Shown: positions 1 through 8,789, numbered from the stretch's first letter. The stretch is DNA of 64,000 nt from Roseivivax isoporae LMG 25204 (GCF_000521865.1 NZ_JAME01000004.1:124001-188000), one strand, 5' to 3'. Translations and numbers: made by a program. Notes: generated from the sequence alone by a model not told the origin.

Positions 1-477
1 TCGATCATCGATTCCCGGTCGATCGACCTTTTCATGCCCTCGGTCTACCCGCCCGAAAGCGCGGACACGATCGACGGGCTGGCACAGAAGCTGGGCCTGC
101 CCGGCGCGAAGCTGCGCGAGACCGTGGAGCGGTTCAACGCGGCCTGCACCGACGGAAGCTTCAGCCCGCAGGAGCTCGACGGGCTCGCCACCACGGGGAT
201 CGAGCCGGCCAAGACCAACTGGGCCCGCCCGATCGCCGAGCCGCCGTTCTACGGCTACGTGCTGCGCCCCGGCGTGACCTTCACCTACCTTGGCCTGCGC
301 GTGGACGAGACCGCGCGGGTCACCGGCCCCGAGGGCCGTTACGACAACATCTGGACCGCCGGAGAGATGATGGCCGGCTCGATCCTGGGGCAGGGCTACC
401 TGGCCGGGTTCGGCATGACCATCGGCACCGTGTTCGGCCGCATCGCAGGCCAGGAGGCCGCAGCCCATGTCGCTTGA
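1..477 (+). CDS. tcuA: FAD-dependent tricarballylate dehydrogenase TcuA (3' part only)
   Basis: This is the C-terminal 158 residues of a fumarate-reductase-type flavoprotein; the frame is open from base 1, so the N-terminal FAD-binding part lies outside the window. The visible end carries the hallmark GEMMAGSILGQGYLAG stretch followed by FGMTIGTVFGR, which in this family lies near the FAD and closes the protein. TcuA oxidises tricarballylate to cis-aconitate in the cytoplasm. The stop overlaps the start of tcuB by 11 bases, the usual tcuAB coupling, and that neighbour supports the assignment over other succinate-dehydrogenase-like flavoproteins. No internal frameshift is visible in the part present. 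Confidence 0.85.
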   Translation, partial: SIIDSRSIDLFMPSVYPPESADTIDGLAQKLGLPGAKLRETVERFNAACTDGSFSPQELDGLATTGIEPAKTNWARPIAEPPFYGYVLRPGVTFTYLGLRVDETARVTGPEGRYDNIWTAGEMMAGSILGQGYLAGFGMTIGTVFGRIAGQEAAAHVA

Positions 478-1573
478 CGTCACCCTTCAGACCGACCCCG
501 AAAGCTTCGGCGCGGACGCCACCGACGAGGCGCGGCGCCAGGTCGAGATCTGCAATGCCTGCCGCTATTGCGAGGGCTACTGCTCGGTCTTCCCCGCGAT
601 CACGCGGCAGAAGGTGTTCGCCTCGGGCGACATCACCCAGCTCGCGAACCTCTGCCACAATTGCCGCGGCTGCTACTACGCCTGCCAGTACACCGAACCG
701 CACGAATTTGCGCTGAACCTGCCGCGCGCGCTGGCCGAGGTGCGGACCGAGAGCTGGGACCGCCTCGCCTGGCCCGGCGGTCTCAGCGAGACGTTCCAGA
801 AGAGCGGGGTCGCTCTCGCCGGCGCGCTCGTCGCGGGCTTTGCCCTCATGTTCTTCGCCATCTCGGCCCTGCCGAGCGGCGGAGAGGGGTTCTACGCGCA
901 TCTCGGCCACACGGCCATGGTGGCGATCTTCGCCCCGGCCTTCCTGCTGCCGCTTGCCGCCATGGGGGTGAGCCTGACGCGGTACTGGCGCGAGGTCGGC
1001 GGCACGCGGGTCACCTGGGCGGACCTCCGCGAGGCCGGCGCCTCGGCCGGCCGGCTCCGGAACCTCTCGGGCGGCCAGGGACAGGGCTGCAACTTCGAGG
1101 AGGGCGACCGCTACACGGACCGGCGGCGACAGATGCACCAGCTCGTGCTCTACGGCTTCCTTCTGTGCTTCGCCTCGACCTCCTCGGGCACGATCATGCA
1201 CTATGTCTTCGGCATGGAGGCGCCCTATGCCTGGTACGCGCTGCCGAAGCTCCTCGGCGTGCCCGGGGGCGTGATGCTGACCGTCGGCGCGCTGGGGCTC
1301 GCCTGGCTCCGGACCAAGGCCGATCCGGAGCTCGGCGCCCCGGACGTGAAGGGTGGCCAGATGGGTTTCGTGCTGCTCCTCGCCTTCGTGGGCCTGTCGG
1401 GGCTCGTTCTTTATGCCGCGACCGGAACCGCGGCGGTGCCGCTCCTGCTCGCCCTGCATCTCGGCAGCGTGCTCGCGCTCTTCCTGCTGATCCCGTATTC
1501 CAAGATGGCGCACGGCTTCTACCGTTTCGCGGCGCTCGTCCGCGAGGCCCAGATCGCGCGGGCCGCGTCATGA
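467..1573 (+). CDS. tcuB: Tricarballylate utilization protein TcuB (Fe-S/membrane electron carrier)
   Basis: A 368-residue protein with two N-terminal cysteine clusters, C29-x2-C32-x2-C35-x3-C39 and C63-x2-C66-x2-C69-x3-C73, which fit two 4Fe-4S centres. About six hydrophobic helices follow between residues 110 and 355. TcuB is known to reoxidise the FADH2 of TcuA and to pass electrons to the quinone pool, and this architecture fits that role. It starts inside the tcuA end and its stop overlaps the next start (ATGA). Length and layout match the family (also named CitB in older annotation). Confidence is high because both the motif pattern and the tcuA neighbour agree. Confidence 0.9.
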   Translation: MSLDVTLQTDPESFGADATDEARRQVEICNACRYCEGYCSVFPAITRQKVFASGDITQLANLCHNCRGCYYACQYTEPHEFALNLPRALAEVRTESWDRLAWPGGLSETFQKSGVALAGALVAGFALMFFAISALPSGGEGFYAHLGHTAMVAIFAPAFLLPLAAMGVSLTRYWREVGGTRVTWADLREAGASAGRLRNLSGGQGQGCNFEEGDRYTDRRRQMHQLVLYGFLLCFASTSSGTIMHYVFGMEAPYAWYALPKLLGVPGGVMLTVGALGLAWLRTKADPELGAPDVKGGQMGFVLLLAFVGLSGLVLYAATGTAAVPLLLALHLGSVLALFLLIPYSKMAHGFYRFAALVREAQIARAAS

Positions 1574-2649
1574 GCGGCGCAAGGCTCCTGATCCTCGAGG
1601 GCGACGGCATCGGGCCCGAGATCGTGGCGGCGACGCGCACGGTGCTCGACGCCTGCGACGCGGCCTACGGCCTCGCGCTGCGCCTCGAGACGGCGGAGAT
1701 CGGCTTTTCCGCCCTCGACGCGCACGGCACGACCATTCCCGACACCGTCGTCGCGGCTGCGCGCGCGGCGGACGGCGTGATCCTCGGCCCCGTGTCGCAC
1801 AACGACTATCCCCCGGTGGCCAAGGGCGGGCTCAATCCCTCGGGCGTGCTGCGCAAGTCGCTCGACCTCTATGCCAATATCCGTCCCGCCCGCACGCCCG
1901 AAGCCCTCGGTTTGCCGGGTCGCGCAGTGGACCTCGTGACGGTGCGGGAAAACACCGAGGGCTTCTATGCCGATCGCAACATGTTCGAGGGCCCGGGCGA
2001 GTTCCGTCCCGATCCGGACATCGCGCTCGCCATCCGCAAGATCAGCCGCCGGGCCTGCCGCCGCATCGCCGAGGCCGCATTCGCCCTGGCCGAAACGCGC
2101 CCCGCCCGCCACGTGACCGCCGTGCACAAGGCGAACGTGCTGCGGATCTCGGACGGGCTGTTCCTCGAGGAATGCCGCGCGGTGGCGGCCGACCATCCGG
2201 ACCTGCGCTACGACGAGGTGCTGATCGACGCGATGGCGGCGCATCTTGTGCGTGACCCCGGCCGCTACGACGTGATCGTCACCACCAACATGTACGGCGA
2301 CATCCTCTCGGACCTTGCCGCCGAGCTGTCCGGCAGCCTCGGGCTTGCCGGGTCCCTCAATGCGGGTGCCGATCACGCCATGGCGCAGGCGCAGCACGGC
2401 TCGGCCCCCGACATCGCTGGGCAGGGAAAGGCGAACCCGGTGTCGCTGATCGCCTCGGTCGCGATGCTGCTCGACTGGCTGGCCCAGCGGGGCACGCTGC
2501 CCGAGGGCGCGGCCGCCGCCGCCGCGATCCAGGCGGGCATCGCCGCGGCGCTCGCCGATTCCGCCACGCGCACGCCGGACCTGGGCGGGACCGGTACCAC
2601 GACCACTCTGGCGGACGCCGTCGCGGACGGTGTGCGCCGCGCCGCGTAA
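1570..2649 (+). CDS. Isocitrate/isopropylmalate dehydrogenase family protein
   Basis: A 359-residue NAD(P)-dependent beta-decarboxylating dehydrogenase. Family marks include the N-terminal LEGDGIGPEI motif, the substrate-loop RENTEGFYADRN motif near residue 120 and the metal/cofactor region VTTNMYGDILSD near residue 240. The family covers isopropylmalate, isocitrate, homoisocitrate and tartrate dehydrogenases. The sequence alone does not decide the substrate, but a 4-bp overlap with tcuB suggests a C6 or C4 hydroxy-polycarboxylate derived from tricarballylate or aconitate rather than leucine synthesis. No leu genes are nearby. The ATG at 1570 is chosen because of the ATGA overlap; upstream sequence in this frame runs through tcuB. 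Confidence 0.85.
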   Translation: MSGARLLILEGDGIGPEIVAATRTVLDACDAAYGLALRLETAEIGFSALDAHGTTIPDTVVAAARAADGVILGPVSHNDYPPVAKGGLNPSGVLRKSLDLYANIRPARTPEALGLPGRAVDLVTVRENTEGFYADRNMFEGPGEFRPDPDIALAIRKISRRACRRIAEAAFALAETRPARHVTAVHKANVLRISDGLFLEECRAVAADHPDLRYDEVLIDAMAAHLVRDPGRYDVIVTTNMYGDILSDLAAELSGSLGLAGSLNAGADHAMAQAQHGSAPDIAGQGKANPVSLIASVAMLLDWLAQRGTLPEGAAAAAAIQAGIAAALADSATRTPDLGGTGTTTTLADAVADGVRRAA

Positions 2650-2694
2650 CGGCCGGTCGCGCCACGGTGCGGATCACGGGACGGGAGGATGCAG

Positions 2695-3645
2695 ATGCGG
2701 ATCGCGGTTCTGGACGACTGGGCCGGCGTGGCACGCGGGATGGCCGTGTGGGAGACGCTCGGGGACGTCACCTTTTTCACCGACCCTGTGCCGCGGGACC
2801 GGCTGGCCGAGACGCTGGCCCCGTTCGAGGCGATCTGCCTCATGCGCGAGCGCACGCCGTTCCCGCGCGAGGTGATCGAGGCGCTGCCGAGGCTCCGCCT
2901 CCTGGTCACGACCGGGCCGCGCAACGCCGCGATCGACCTCGACGCGGCGAAGGCGCGCGGCATCGTCGTGTCCGGGACGCAGTCGCGCAAGACCTCGACG
3001 TCTGAACTGACGCTCGCCCTGATCCTGCACCAGCTGCGCGGGATCGGAAGCGAGGCCGCGCGGCTTGCCGGCGGCGGATTCCAGGGTCCGCCGGGCCGCG
3101 ACCTCGCGGCGCTGCGCGTGGGAATCGTGGGCCTCGGCAACATCGGCCGGCAGGTCGCGACGCTGGCAAACGCCTTCGGCTCCGAGGTGGCGGCATGGTC
3201 GCCCAACCTGACCGAGGCGCGCGCCGCGGATGCGGGCGTCGCAGCGGCCCCCTCGCTCGCGGCTCTCGCCGCGCGCTCGGACGTGCTGACGATCCACATG
3301 GTGCTGTCGGAAACGAGCCGCGGCCTTGTCGGCGCGGAGGCGCTGGCGCGCCTGCCCGCGGGGGCGCTCGTTGTGAACACCTCGCGCGCGGGCCTTCTTG
3401 AGCGCGAGGCGCTCTTCGACTGGCTCGACCGCGATCCCGAGGCGCGTGCCGCCATCGACGTGTTCGAGGCCGAGCCGCTGCCGCCCGCCGATCCCTGGCG
3501 CGGCGCCGCCGCCCGGTTCGGTGACCGGCTCCTGCTCACGCCGCACCTTGGATATGTCACCCGGGCGACGTGGCAGCTGTTCTACGAGCAGACGGTCGAG
3601 GCGGTGGCGGCCTACCAGGCCGGCACACCGATCCGGACGCTCTAG
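2695..3645 (+). CDS. D-2-hydroxyacid dehydrogenase family protein
   Basis: A 316-residue NAD-dependent dehydrogenase of the D-3-phosphoglycerate/D-lactate family. The Rossmann motif GLGNIG lies near residue 145. The catalytic triad is visible as R in VNTSRAG, E in DVFEAEPLP and H in LLTPHLGY. Two in-frame ATGs exist, at 2689 and 2695. The GGGAGG ribosome site ends at 2688, directly against the first ATG but six bases from the second, so 2695 is the better start. It follows the isopropylmalate-dehydrogenase homologue by 45 bases and probably belongs to the same operon. The substrate is unknown; reduction or oxidation of a 2-oxo/2-hydroxy acid from the tricarboxylate route is an inference. Confidence 0.82.
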   Translation: MRIAVLDDWAGVARGMAVWETLGDVTFFTDPVPRDRLAETLAPFEAICLMRERTPFPREVIEALPRLRLLVTTGPRNAAIDLDAAKARGIVVSGTQSRKTSTSELTLALILHQLRGIGSEAARLAGGGFQGPPGRDLAALRVGIVGLGNIGRQVATLANAFGSEVAAWSPNLTEARAADAGVAAAPSLAALAARSDVLTIHMVLSETSRGLVGAEALARLPAGALVVNTSRAGLLEREALFDWLDRDPEARAAIDVFEAEPLPPADPWRGAAARFGDRLLLTPHLGYVTRATWQLFYEQTVEAVAAYQAGTPIRTL

Positions 3646-4727
3646 GCCCAGACGCGGGCCGGCACCATCAGCGACCCCTTCGCGAGAAGGCGCGCGGTCC
3701 GCAGGAGGCCCGCGGTCTCGAGCCGGAACGCGCCGTCGTCGATACCGTAATCGGCGGTGACCTCGATCCGCCCGGAGGCATGTTCGATGGTGACCAGCGC
3801 CTCGCCCGGCGCCGGGCGGTCGACGAGGCCGTCCGACACCGTGCCCGGGATCAGGGTGCAGGAGGCGAGGCATTGCGCGCCGGTCACGGCCATGGACGGG
3901 TGCGTCTTCCACGGCATGAAGTAGCGCGCGGTGACCGTGCCGCCTTCGCGGGCCGGCGCCAGGATGCCGAATTTCGGCATCACCGATTTCGTCACGTCGC
4001 CAAGCCCCATGCGCCGTCCCGCCTCGATGCGGATCGGCTCCATCCGGGCGTAGAAGTCGCTGTTGGCGTCGAGCTCCGCCGCGCTCTCGTAGCCGGTCAG
4101 GCCGAACGCGTCGGCGCGGGCGATGACCATGGGCATCGCCACGTCGAGGCAGGTGACCTCGATGCCGTCGATCTCGTCCCGCAGGTTCCCGGTCGGAAGC
4201 AGGGCCCCGGTCGCGTTGCCCACCACGTCGCGGAAATTCAGCATGACGGGCGCCGCCGTCCCCGGCACGCCGTCGATCGCCGCGTCGCCGTCGTAGTCCA
4301 CGGCCCCGCCGGGCGTGCGCACCACCGCCTCGACCCGGGCCTCGGTGTTCACCGCGCGGATCCGCACCCGCGTCTCGTCGCCCTGCGGTGCCACGAGGCC
4401 CATCTCGATCGCGGCCGGGCCGACGCCCGACAGGATGTTGCCGCAGGTGGGCTTGAAGTCGACGAGCGGCTCGTCGACCGCGACCTGCGCAAAGAAGTAG
4501 TCGACATCCGCCCAGTCGTCGTCGGACTTCGACAACATGGCGACCTTCGTCGTCACGGCCGCCCCGCCGCCGATGCCGTCGATGTTGAGCGGATGGCCCG
4601 CCCCGATCGCCGCGATCAGCACGCGCGCGAGCGTGTCGCGGTCCTCGGGCAGGTGGTCGCGGCGGATATAGGGCCCGCGGGACGTGCCGCCGCGCATGAA
4701 GAGAAACGGGATTTCGGTCTGGGTCAT
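3642..4727 (-). CDS. PrpF-family isomerase (4-oxalomesaconate tautomerase-like)
   Basis: A 361-residue protein of the PrpF/DUF453 fold, related to diaminopimelate epimerase. It begins with the family motif FMRGGTSRG and has the active-site cysteine motif PTCGNILSG near residue 105, plus HPSMAVTGAQCLA near residue 285. Known members isomerise 2-methylaconitate (PrpF) or tautomerise 4-oxalomesaconate (GalD). In this cluster, cis/trans-aconitate isomerisation is an attractive inference. Of two possible starts (4739 and 4727), the inner one is preferred because GGAG lies six bases before it, immediately after the upstream permease stop. The gene ends on the same CTAG palindrome as the convergent dehydrogenase. 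Confidence 0.87.
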   Translation of the reverse strand: MTQTEIPFLFMRGGTSRGPYIRRDHLPEDRDTLARVLIAAIGAGHPLNIDGIGGGAAVTTKVAMLSKSDDDWADVDYFFAQVAVDEPLVDFKPTCGNILSGVGPAAIEMGLVAPQGDETRVRIRAVNTEARVEAVVRTPGGAVDYDGDAAIDGVPGTAAPVMLNFRDVVGNATGALLPTGNLRDEIDGIEVTCLDVAMPMVIARADAFGLTGYESAAELDANSDFYARMEPIRIEAGRRMGLGDVTKSVMPKFGILAPAREGGTVTARYFMPWKTHPSMAVTGAQCLASCTLIPGTVSDGLVDRPAPGEALVTIEHASGRIEVTADYGIDDGAFRLETAGLLRTARLLAKGSLMVPARVWA

Positions 4728-4739
4728 GTGGGTCTCCAT

Positions 4740-6746
4740 TCAGCCGAACGGCCAGGGCAGGCTGACATAGGTCTGTAGCAGGCCTTCGGGGAACCTCAGG
4801 TTCAGCGCGTCCGACAGGAGCAGCACGAAGGCCGCCGCGCCGGCGGTCAGCAGGATCGTGCGCAGCGGACGGGTGCGCGCGCGGATGGTCAGGAACAGCA
4901 CGAAGAACACCACCATCGCCGCGAAGAACCCGAGCAGGGCCGACAGCGCGACGAGCGAGGCGATCCAGAACATGCCCGACCAAAGCGATCCCGCCTCGGA
5001 ATCGCTGGCATACTCGCCGAGCACCTCGGTGTCCTGCGAGACGTTGTGGCGGTTGCCCTTGGTGACGAGCTGCCAGGTCAGCAGCGCGACGGACAGGAAG
5101 CCCGCGCTCGCCATGACCAGGGGAAAGACGCGGCCGAGGAACGAATGCTGGAGCGAGTCCACGAAGGCCGCCGCGAAGCAGGCGCCGGCGAAGAGGGCGA
5201 ACAGGATTTGCGGCATGCGCACCCTGAGGCCCGCGCGCCCCTCGGACGGCAGGTCGTCGATGTCGGCGCGCAGTTCGTCGCCGGCGGTGTCGTCGACCCG
5301 GTTCCGCATCCCGAACCAGACCGACAGCAGGATGAAGGCCAGGAGGATGAGGCATCCCGGACGCAGGATGAATTCCCAGCCGTAGAACTGCACCGCCTGG
5401 TAGAGATAGGTCTCGGACTGCGCGGCGAGCACGAACCCGATCAGCAGGGCGGGCCGCGGCCAGCCGAAGCGCCGCATGAACACCCCGATGACGCCGATCA
5501 CCAGGAGCGCGACGAGGTCGGCCAGCGACCGCGTCGCCTGGAACGCGGCAAAGCTGATGACCGCGATCATGAAGGGCGCAAGCTGCGGGAACGGGATAGT
5601 CGTCAGGCGCGCGATGGGCTGCGCGAGGATGATGCAGAGCCCCGCGCCAAGGACGTTGGCCAGCGCCAGCGACCAGATGATGGTGTAGGTCACGTCGAGG
5701 TTCGTGGTGACCATCGAGGGCCCGGGTTCGATGCCGATCAGCACCATGCCGCCCAGGAAAACCGCCATCGAGCCCGAGCCCGGGATGCCGAACATGAGCG
5801 TCGGCAGCAGGCCGCCGCCTTCCTTGGCGTTGTTCGCGCTCTCGGGCGCGATCACGCCGCGGATGTCGCCCTTGCCGAAGTTCTCTGTGTTGCGTTCGGA
5901 CTGCATGGCGTGCCCGTAGGCCAGCCAGTCGACGACGGAGCCCCCGAGGCCCGGGATGGCGCCGATGATGGTGCCGAGCCCGGCGCAGCGCAGGCTGAGC
6001 CACCAGTTCTTCCACCAGTCGCGCAGGCCCGTGAACCAACCCGCGCCGAGCCCGCCCTCGGACGAGATCGACTGGTCGCGCCGCAGGAGGTCCACGATCT
6101 CGGGCACCGCGAAGAGGCCGAGGCCGACGATGACGAGCGGGATGCCGTCATAGAGGTAGTCGGTGTTGAAGATCATGCGGAACTCGCCCGTCGCCGGGGC
6201 GCCGCCGATCGACCCGATGACGAGCCCGAGCCCGCAGGCCCCGAGGCCCTTGGCAAGCGAGCGTCCGGCAAGGACGCCGACCATCGACAGGCCGAACACC
6301 GACAGCATGAACAGCTCGGCCGAGGTGAAGAGCAGGATGAGGGGCCGCGCGATCAGCACGAAGCCCGTGAGGACGATGGCGCCCACGAGCCCGCCGAAAA
6401 GCGAGGAGACGAACGCGGCGGACAGTGCCCGCGCGGCGTGGCCCTGCCGCGACAGCGGAAAGCCGTCGAGGACGGTGGCCTGACTGGCCGACGAGCCGGG
6501 GATGCCCATGAGGACGGAAGCGAAGGTGTCCGAGGTGGGGATGACCGCGACCAGCCCGATGAGCATGGCGAGCGCGGAGGTCGGATCCATGCCGTAGATG
6601 AACGGCAGCAGGAGCGACAGGCCGGCGATGCCGCCGAGACCGGGAAAGACCCCTACCGAGAGGCCGAGCGTGACGCCGACCAGCATGTAGAGGAGGTGCT
6701 GCAATGTCAGGAGGTCCGACAGCGCCGAAAGCATCGCGTCGAGCAT
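4740..6746 (-). CDS. Tripartite tricarboxylate transporter permease, TctA-TctB fusion
   Basis: A 668-residue integral membrane protein. Residues 1 to about 500 are a TctA large permease with the duplicated glycine-rich motifs GVFPGLGGIAGLSLLLPF near residue 35 and GAIPGLGGSVVDWL near 260. From about residue 515 to the end a TctB-like four-helix domain follows (MPQILFALFAGACF, MFWIASLVALSALLGFF, TILLTAGAAAFVLLLSD). TctA alone is about 500 residues and TctB about 150, so the size equals a fusion. With TctC it forms a cation-coupled importer for citrate-like acids. It lies about 100 bases downstream of tctC, with a hairpin between them, and directly upstream of the PrpF-like gene. Confidence 0.92.
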   Translation of the reverse strand: MLDAMLSALSDLLTLQHLLYMLVGVTLGLSVGVFPGLGGIAGLSLLLPFIYGMDPTSALAMLIGLVAVIPTSDTFASVLMGIPGSSASQATVLDGFPLSRQGHAARALSAAFVSSLFGGLVGAIVLTGFVLIARPLILLFTSAELFMLSVFGLSMVGVLAGRSLAKGLGACGLGLVIGSIGGAPATGEFRMIFNTDYLYDGIPLVIVGLGLFAVPEIVDLLRRDQSISSEGGLGAGWFTGLRDWWKNWWLSLRCAGLGTIIGAIPGLGGSVVDWLAYGHAMQSERNTENFGKGDIRGVIAPESANNAKEGGGLLPTLMFGIPGSGSMAVFLGGMVLIGIEPGPSMVTTNLDVTYTIIWSLALANVLGAGLCIILAQPIARLTTIPFPQLAPFMIAVISFAAFQATRSLADLVALLVIGVIGVFMRRFGWPRPALLIGFVLAAQSETYLYQAVQFYGWEFILRPGCLILLAFILLSVWFGMRNRVDDTAGDELRADIDDLPSEGRAGLRVRMPQILFALFAGACFAAAFVDSLQHSFLGRVFPLVMASAGFLSVALLTWQLVTKGNRHNVSQDTEVLGEYASDSEAGSLWSGMFWIASLVALSALLGFFAAMVVFFVLFLTIRARTRPLRTILLTAGAAAFVLLLSDALNLRFPEGLLQTYVSLPWPFG

Positions 6747-6806
6747 GGGCTATACCTCTTTTGGACAGGGATCGACCCGCGTGCTGCCGGCGGCAGACGC
6801 GCAAGC

Positions 6807-6833
6807 GGGCGGCCCCGGATTCCGGAGCCGCCC
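6807..6833 (-). promoter_or_regulatory. Hairpin between tctC and the TctAB permease gene
   Basis: A 27-base near-perfect inverted repeat with 12 of 13 arm pairs matched around a three-base loop, starting GGGCGGC and ending GCCGCCC. It lies in the 100-base gap after the tctC stop. No T-run follows on the minus strand, so I read it as a transcript-stabilising or attenuating element that would raise binding-protein over permease levels, not as a full terminator. Confidence 0.55.
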
Positions 6834-6846
6834 GAAGGTACGGACG

Positions 6847-7947
6847 TCAGTCGAGGGTGACGTCGTACTCGCTGGTCAGCAGGTCGACGACCGACCGGCG
6901 CACCTCGTCGCTGACGCGCGTGCCCTGCTCGTAGAGGTTCTGCGCCGAGTCGCCGGTGGCCAGCTGGTAGTCCCCGATGGCCGGGCCCTTCTGTTCCTGG
7001 AATTCGGGATCGTCCTGGATGTCCACGAAGGCCTGCTTGTAGGCGTCGATGATCGCCTGGTCGGTGCCCTCGGGAAGGAAGACCATCTTCTGAGCCGGGA
7101 ACCCGGCCACGAAGAACGCCTTGTAGGCCTCGAACTCGGCGCCCGACGGTGCCTCGCCGTTGATCGCCTCGTAGGCCTCGACGTAGGACGGCAGGTCCGG
7201 GAAGGTCGGGTCGCGGACGATGTTGCCCTCGTCGTCGAGCGCGCCCCACGAGAAGAGCGGTACGGCCGAGCCTTCGTCGACGAGCGGCTGCACGTTCTGC
7301 AGGTAGCCGGACGAGGTCTGGTAGTCGATGTTGACCTCCCCGCGCTCGAAGGCGAGCCGGCCGTCACCGCGGCCCTGGAAGCCGAAGACGTGCCGCACGT
7401 CGAGGCCCATCAGCCGGAAGCCGAGGAGCGGCACGAGGTCGAGCGACGTGGCGCCCTGGCTCGCATAGACGAGGTCCTGGCCCGCCAGCTTGTCGATCTG
7501 GTCGGCGCTTTCCACGCCGGTGTCGGGGGTCGTGTAGACGACGCCGCCGGTCGGCGTCGCCATGACGACGTTCCAGTCGGCATATTCGTAGCGCACGCGC
7601 GGATCGCCGAGCAGGTAGGGAAACTGCGTCGAGCCGGACGTGCCGAGGATGGTCAGGCCGTCGGGCCGGGCGCGTGCCGCGAAGAGGTTGGCGCCCTTCG
7701 TGGAGCCGCCGCCGGGCTCGTTCACGACCTGGACGCTCGGATTGCCCGGCAGGTGCTTCTGCAGGAACGGGGCGAGGAAGCGCGCCCAGGTGTCGGACCC
7801 GCCGCCGGCCGAGAACGGGATCATGAACTCGATCGTCTCGCCCTCGAAGGTGACGTCCTGCGCCGACGCGGGCAGCGCCGCCGTGAGCGCGGCACCGGCA
7901 ACGCCGAGAGCCATCGCGGCCCGGCGGGTGAATCTGGAGACAGTCAT
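6847..7947 (-). CDS. tctC: Tricarboxylate-binding periplasmic protein TctC
   Basis: A 366-residue solute-binding protein of the Bug/TctC family. It has an N-terminal signal of Tat-like appearance (FTRRAAMALGVAGAAL, ending ALPASAQD), then the family opening TIEFMIPFSAGGGSDTWARF and the conserved NEPGGGSTKGANLF region that contacts a carboxylate. The protein binds tricarboxylates in the periplasm for the TctAB permease. The start at 7947 is preceded by GGGAGGAA at good spacing; the frame is open further upstream but without a ribosome site. It is the first gene of the minus-strand operon and is divergent from tctD. Confidence 0.9.
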   Translation of the reverse strand: MTVSRFTRRAAMALGVAGAALTAALPASAQDVTFEGETIEFMIPFSAGGGSDTWARFLAPFLQKHLPGNPSVQVVNEPGGGSTKGANLFAARARPDGLTILGTSGSTQFPYLLGDPRVRYEYADWNVVMATPTGGVVYTTPDTGVESADQIDKLAGQDLVYASQGATSLDLVPLLGFRLMGLDVRHVFGFQGRGDGRLAFERGEVNIDYQTSSGYLQNVQPLVDEGSAVPLFSWGALDDEGNIVRDPTFPDLPSYVEAYEAINGEAPSGAEFEAYKAFFVAGFPAQKMVFLPEGTDQAIIDAYKQAFVDIQDDPEFQEQKGPAIGDYQLATGDSAQNLYEQGTRVSDEVRRSVVDLLTSEYDVTLD

Positions 7948-8046
7948 GTCTTTCCTCCCATTCGTGGTCATTAAGGTCCCGATCCGGCCCTCCTGCCGGA
8001 CGGTGGACGGCGCCCCGCAAGGGGACGGCCGTCGACAAGGCGCCCT

Positions 8047-8060
8047 GTTAGCATGGTAAC
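8047..8060. promoter_or_regulatory. Short inverted repeat in the tctC/tctD divergent region
   Basis: GTTA and TAAC half sites separated by six bases lie 100 bases before tctC and 64 bases before tctD. The 176-base divergent region must hold both promoters, and autoregulated TctD-type response regulators usually bind here. The element is short, so it is only a weak operator candidate. Confidence 0.25.
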
Positions 8061-8123
8061 CTGTCCGATTGCTGTCACCCGAAAATTCTTTCACTCTGCG
8101 GGCGCCACAAGGAGGAGCGGGCA

Positions 8124-8789
8124 GTGCGGGTCGTGATCGCCGAGGACAACAGGGACCTGTCGGATGCCATCGCCCGCGTTCTGAGGCAGGCCGGCCACGC
8201 GGTCGACCAGGTCTTCGACGGGATCGAGGCGGACGAACACCTGGCGGGGGCGGGCGCGGACCTGCTCATCCTCGACATGAACCTCCCGCGGCTGTCGGGG
8301 CTCGAAATCCTCGCCTCCCTGCGCCGGCGCGGGCATCTGGACCCGGTCCTCATCCTCACCGCGCGCAGCGGTCTGTCGGACCGTGTCGCGGGGCTCGACG
8401 CGGGCGCGGACGATTACATGGTGAAGCCGTTTCCCATGGAGGAGCTGCTGGCCCGCATCCGCGCGCTGTCGCGGCGGCGGTCGCAGATCGCGCCCACGGT
8501 GGAACGGCTCGGGGCGCTCGAGCTCGACCGCGGATCGGGGACGCTCAGCCGTGACGGCACGGTCATCGACCTCGCCCCGCGCGAGCGCGCGCTCTTCGAG
8601 CTGCTTTTCGACCGCGTGGGCTCCGTCGTCACGAAGGCGCAGATCGTCGACACGCTCTATGGCCACGGCGCCGAGGTCGAGGCGAACGCGGTCGAACTCG
8701 TGGTGTCGCGCCTCCGGCGCAAGCTCGGCGACGCGGGCGCGATCCGCACCCTGCGGGGTCTCGGATACCTCCTGGAACGGCCTGCATGA
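8124..8789 (+). CDS. tctD: OmpR-family response regulator TctD
   Basis: A 221-residue two-domain regulator. The receiver domain occupies residues 1-120, with the acidic pair EDN near the start, the phospho-acceptor aspartate in LLILDMNLP near residue 51 and the lysine in DDYMVKPF near residue 100. A winged-helix DNA-binding domain follows, ending RKLGDAGAIRTLRGLGYLL. It starts with GTG at 8124, six bases after GGAGGAG. It overlaps the histidine kinase gene by ATGA and is divergent from tctC, the classical arrangement for TctD control of tricarboxylate uptake. The inducing ligand cannot be read from the sequence. Confidence 0.88.
   Translation: MRVVIAEDNRDLSDAIARVLRQAGHAVDQVFDGIEADEHLAGAGADLLILDMNLPRLSGLEILASLRRRGHLDPVLILTARSGLSDRVAGLDAGADDYMVKPFPMEELLARIRALSRRRSQIAPTVERLGALELDRGSGTLSRDGTVIDLAPRERALFELLFDRVGSVVTKAQIVDTLYGHGAEVEANAVELVVSRLRRKLGDAGAIRTLRGLGYLLERPA

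Noticed and set aside
320-1513. Long minus-strand open frame opposite tcuB
   Set aside because: Composition is Arg/Gly/Glu/His-rich with no family motif; it is the usual antisense shadow of a high-GC gene.
2674-6039. 1,121-codon minus-strand open frame across several genes
   Set aside because: It overlaps the well-supported dehydrogenase, PrpF-like and TctAB genes in another frame and has a low-complexity Arg/Gly/His composition.
8000-8100. Extended N-terminus for TctC up to 8094
   Set aside because: The frame is open but lacks a ribosome site, and the signal peptide starts at the inner ATG at 7947.
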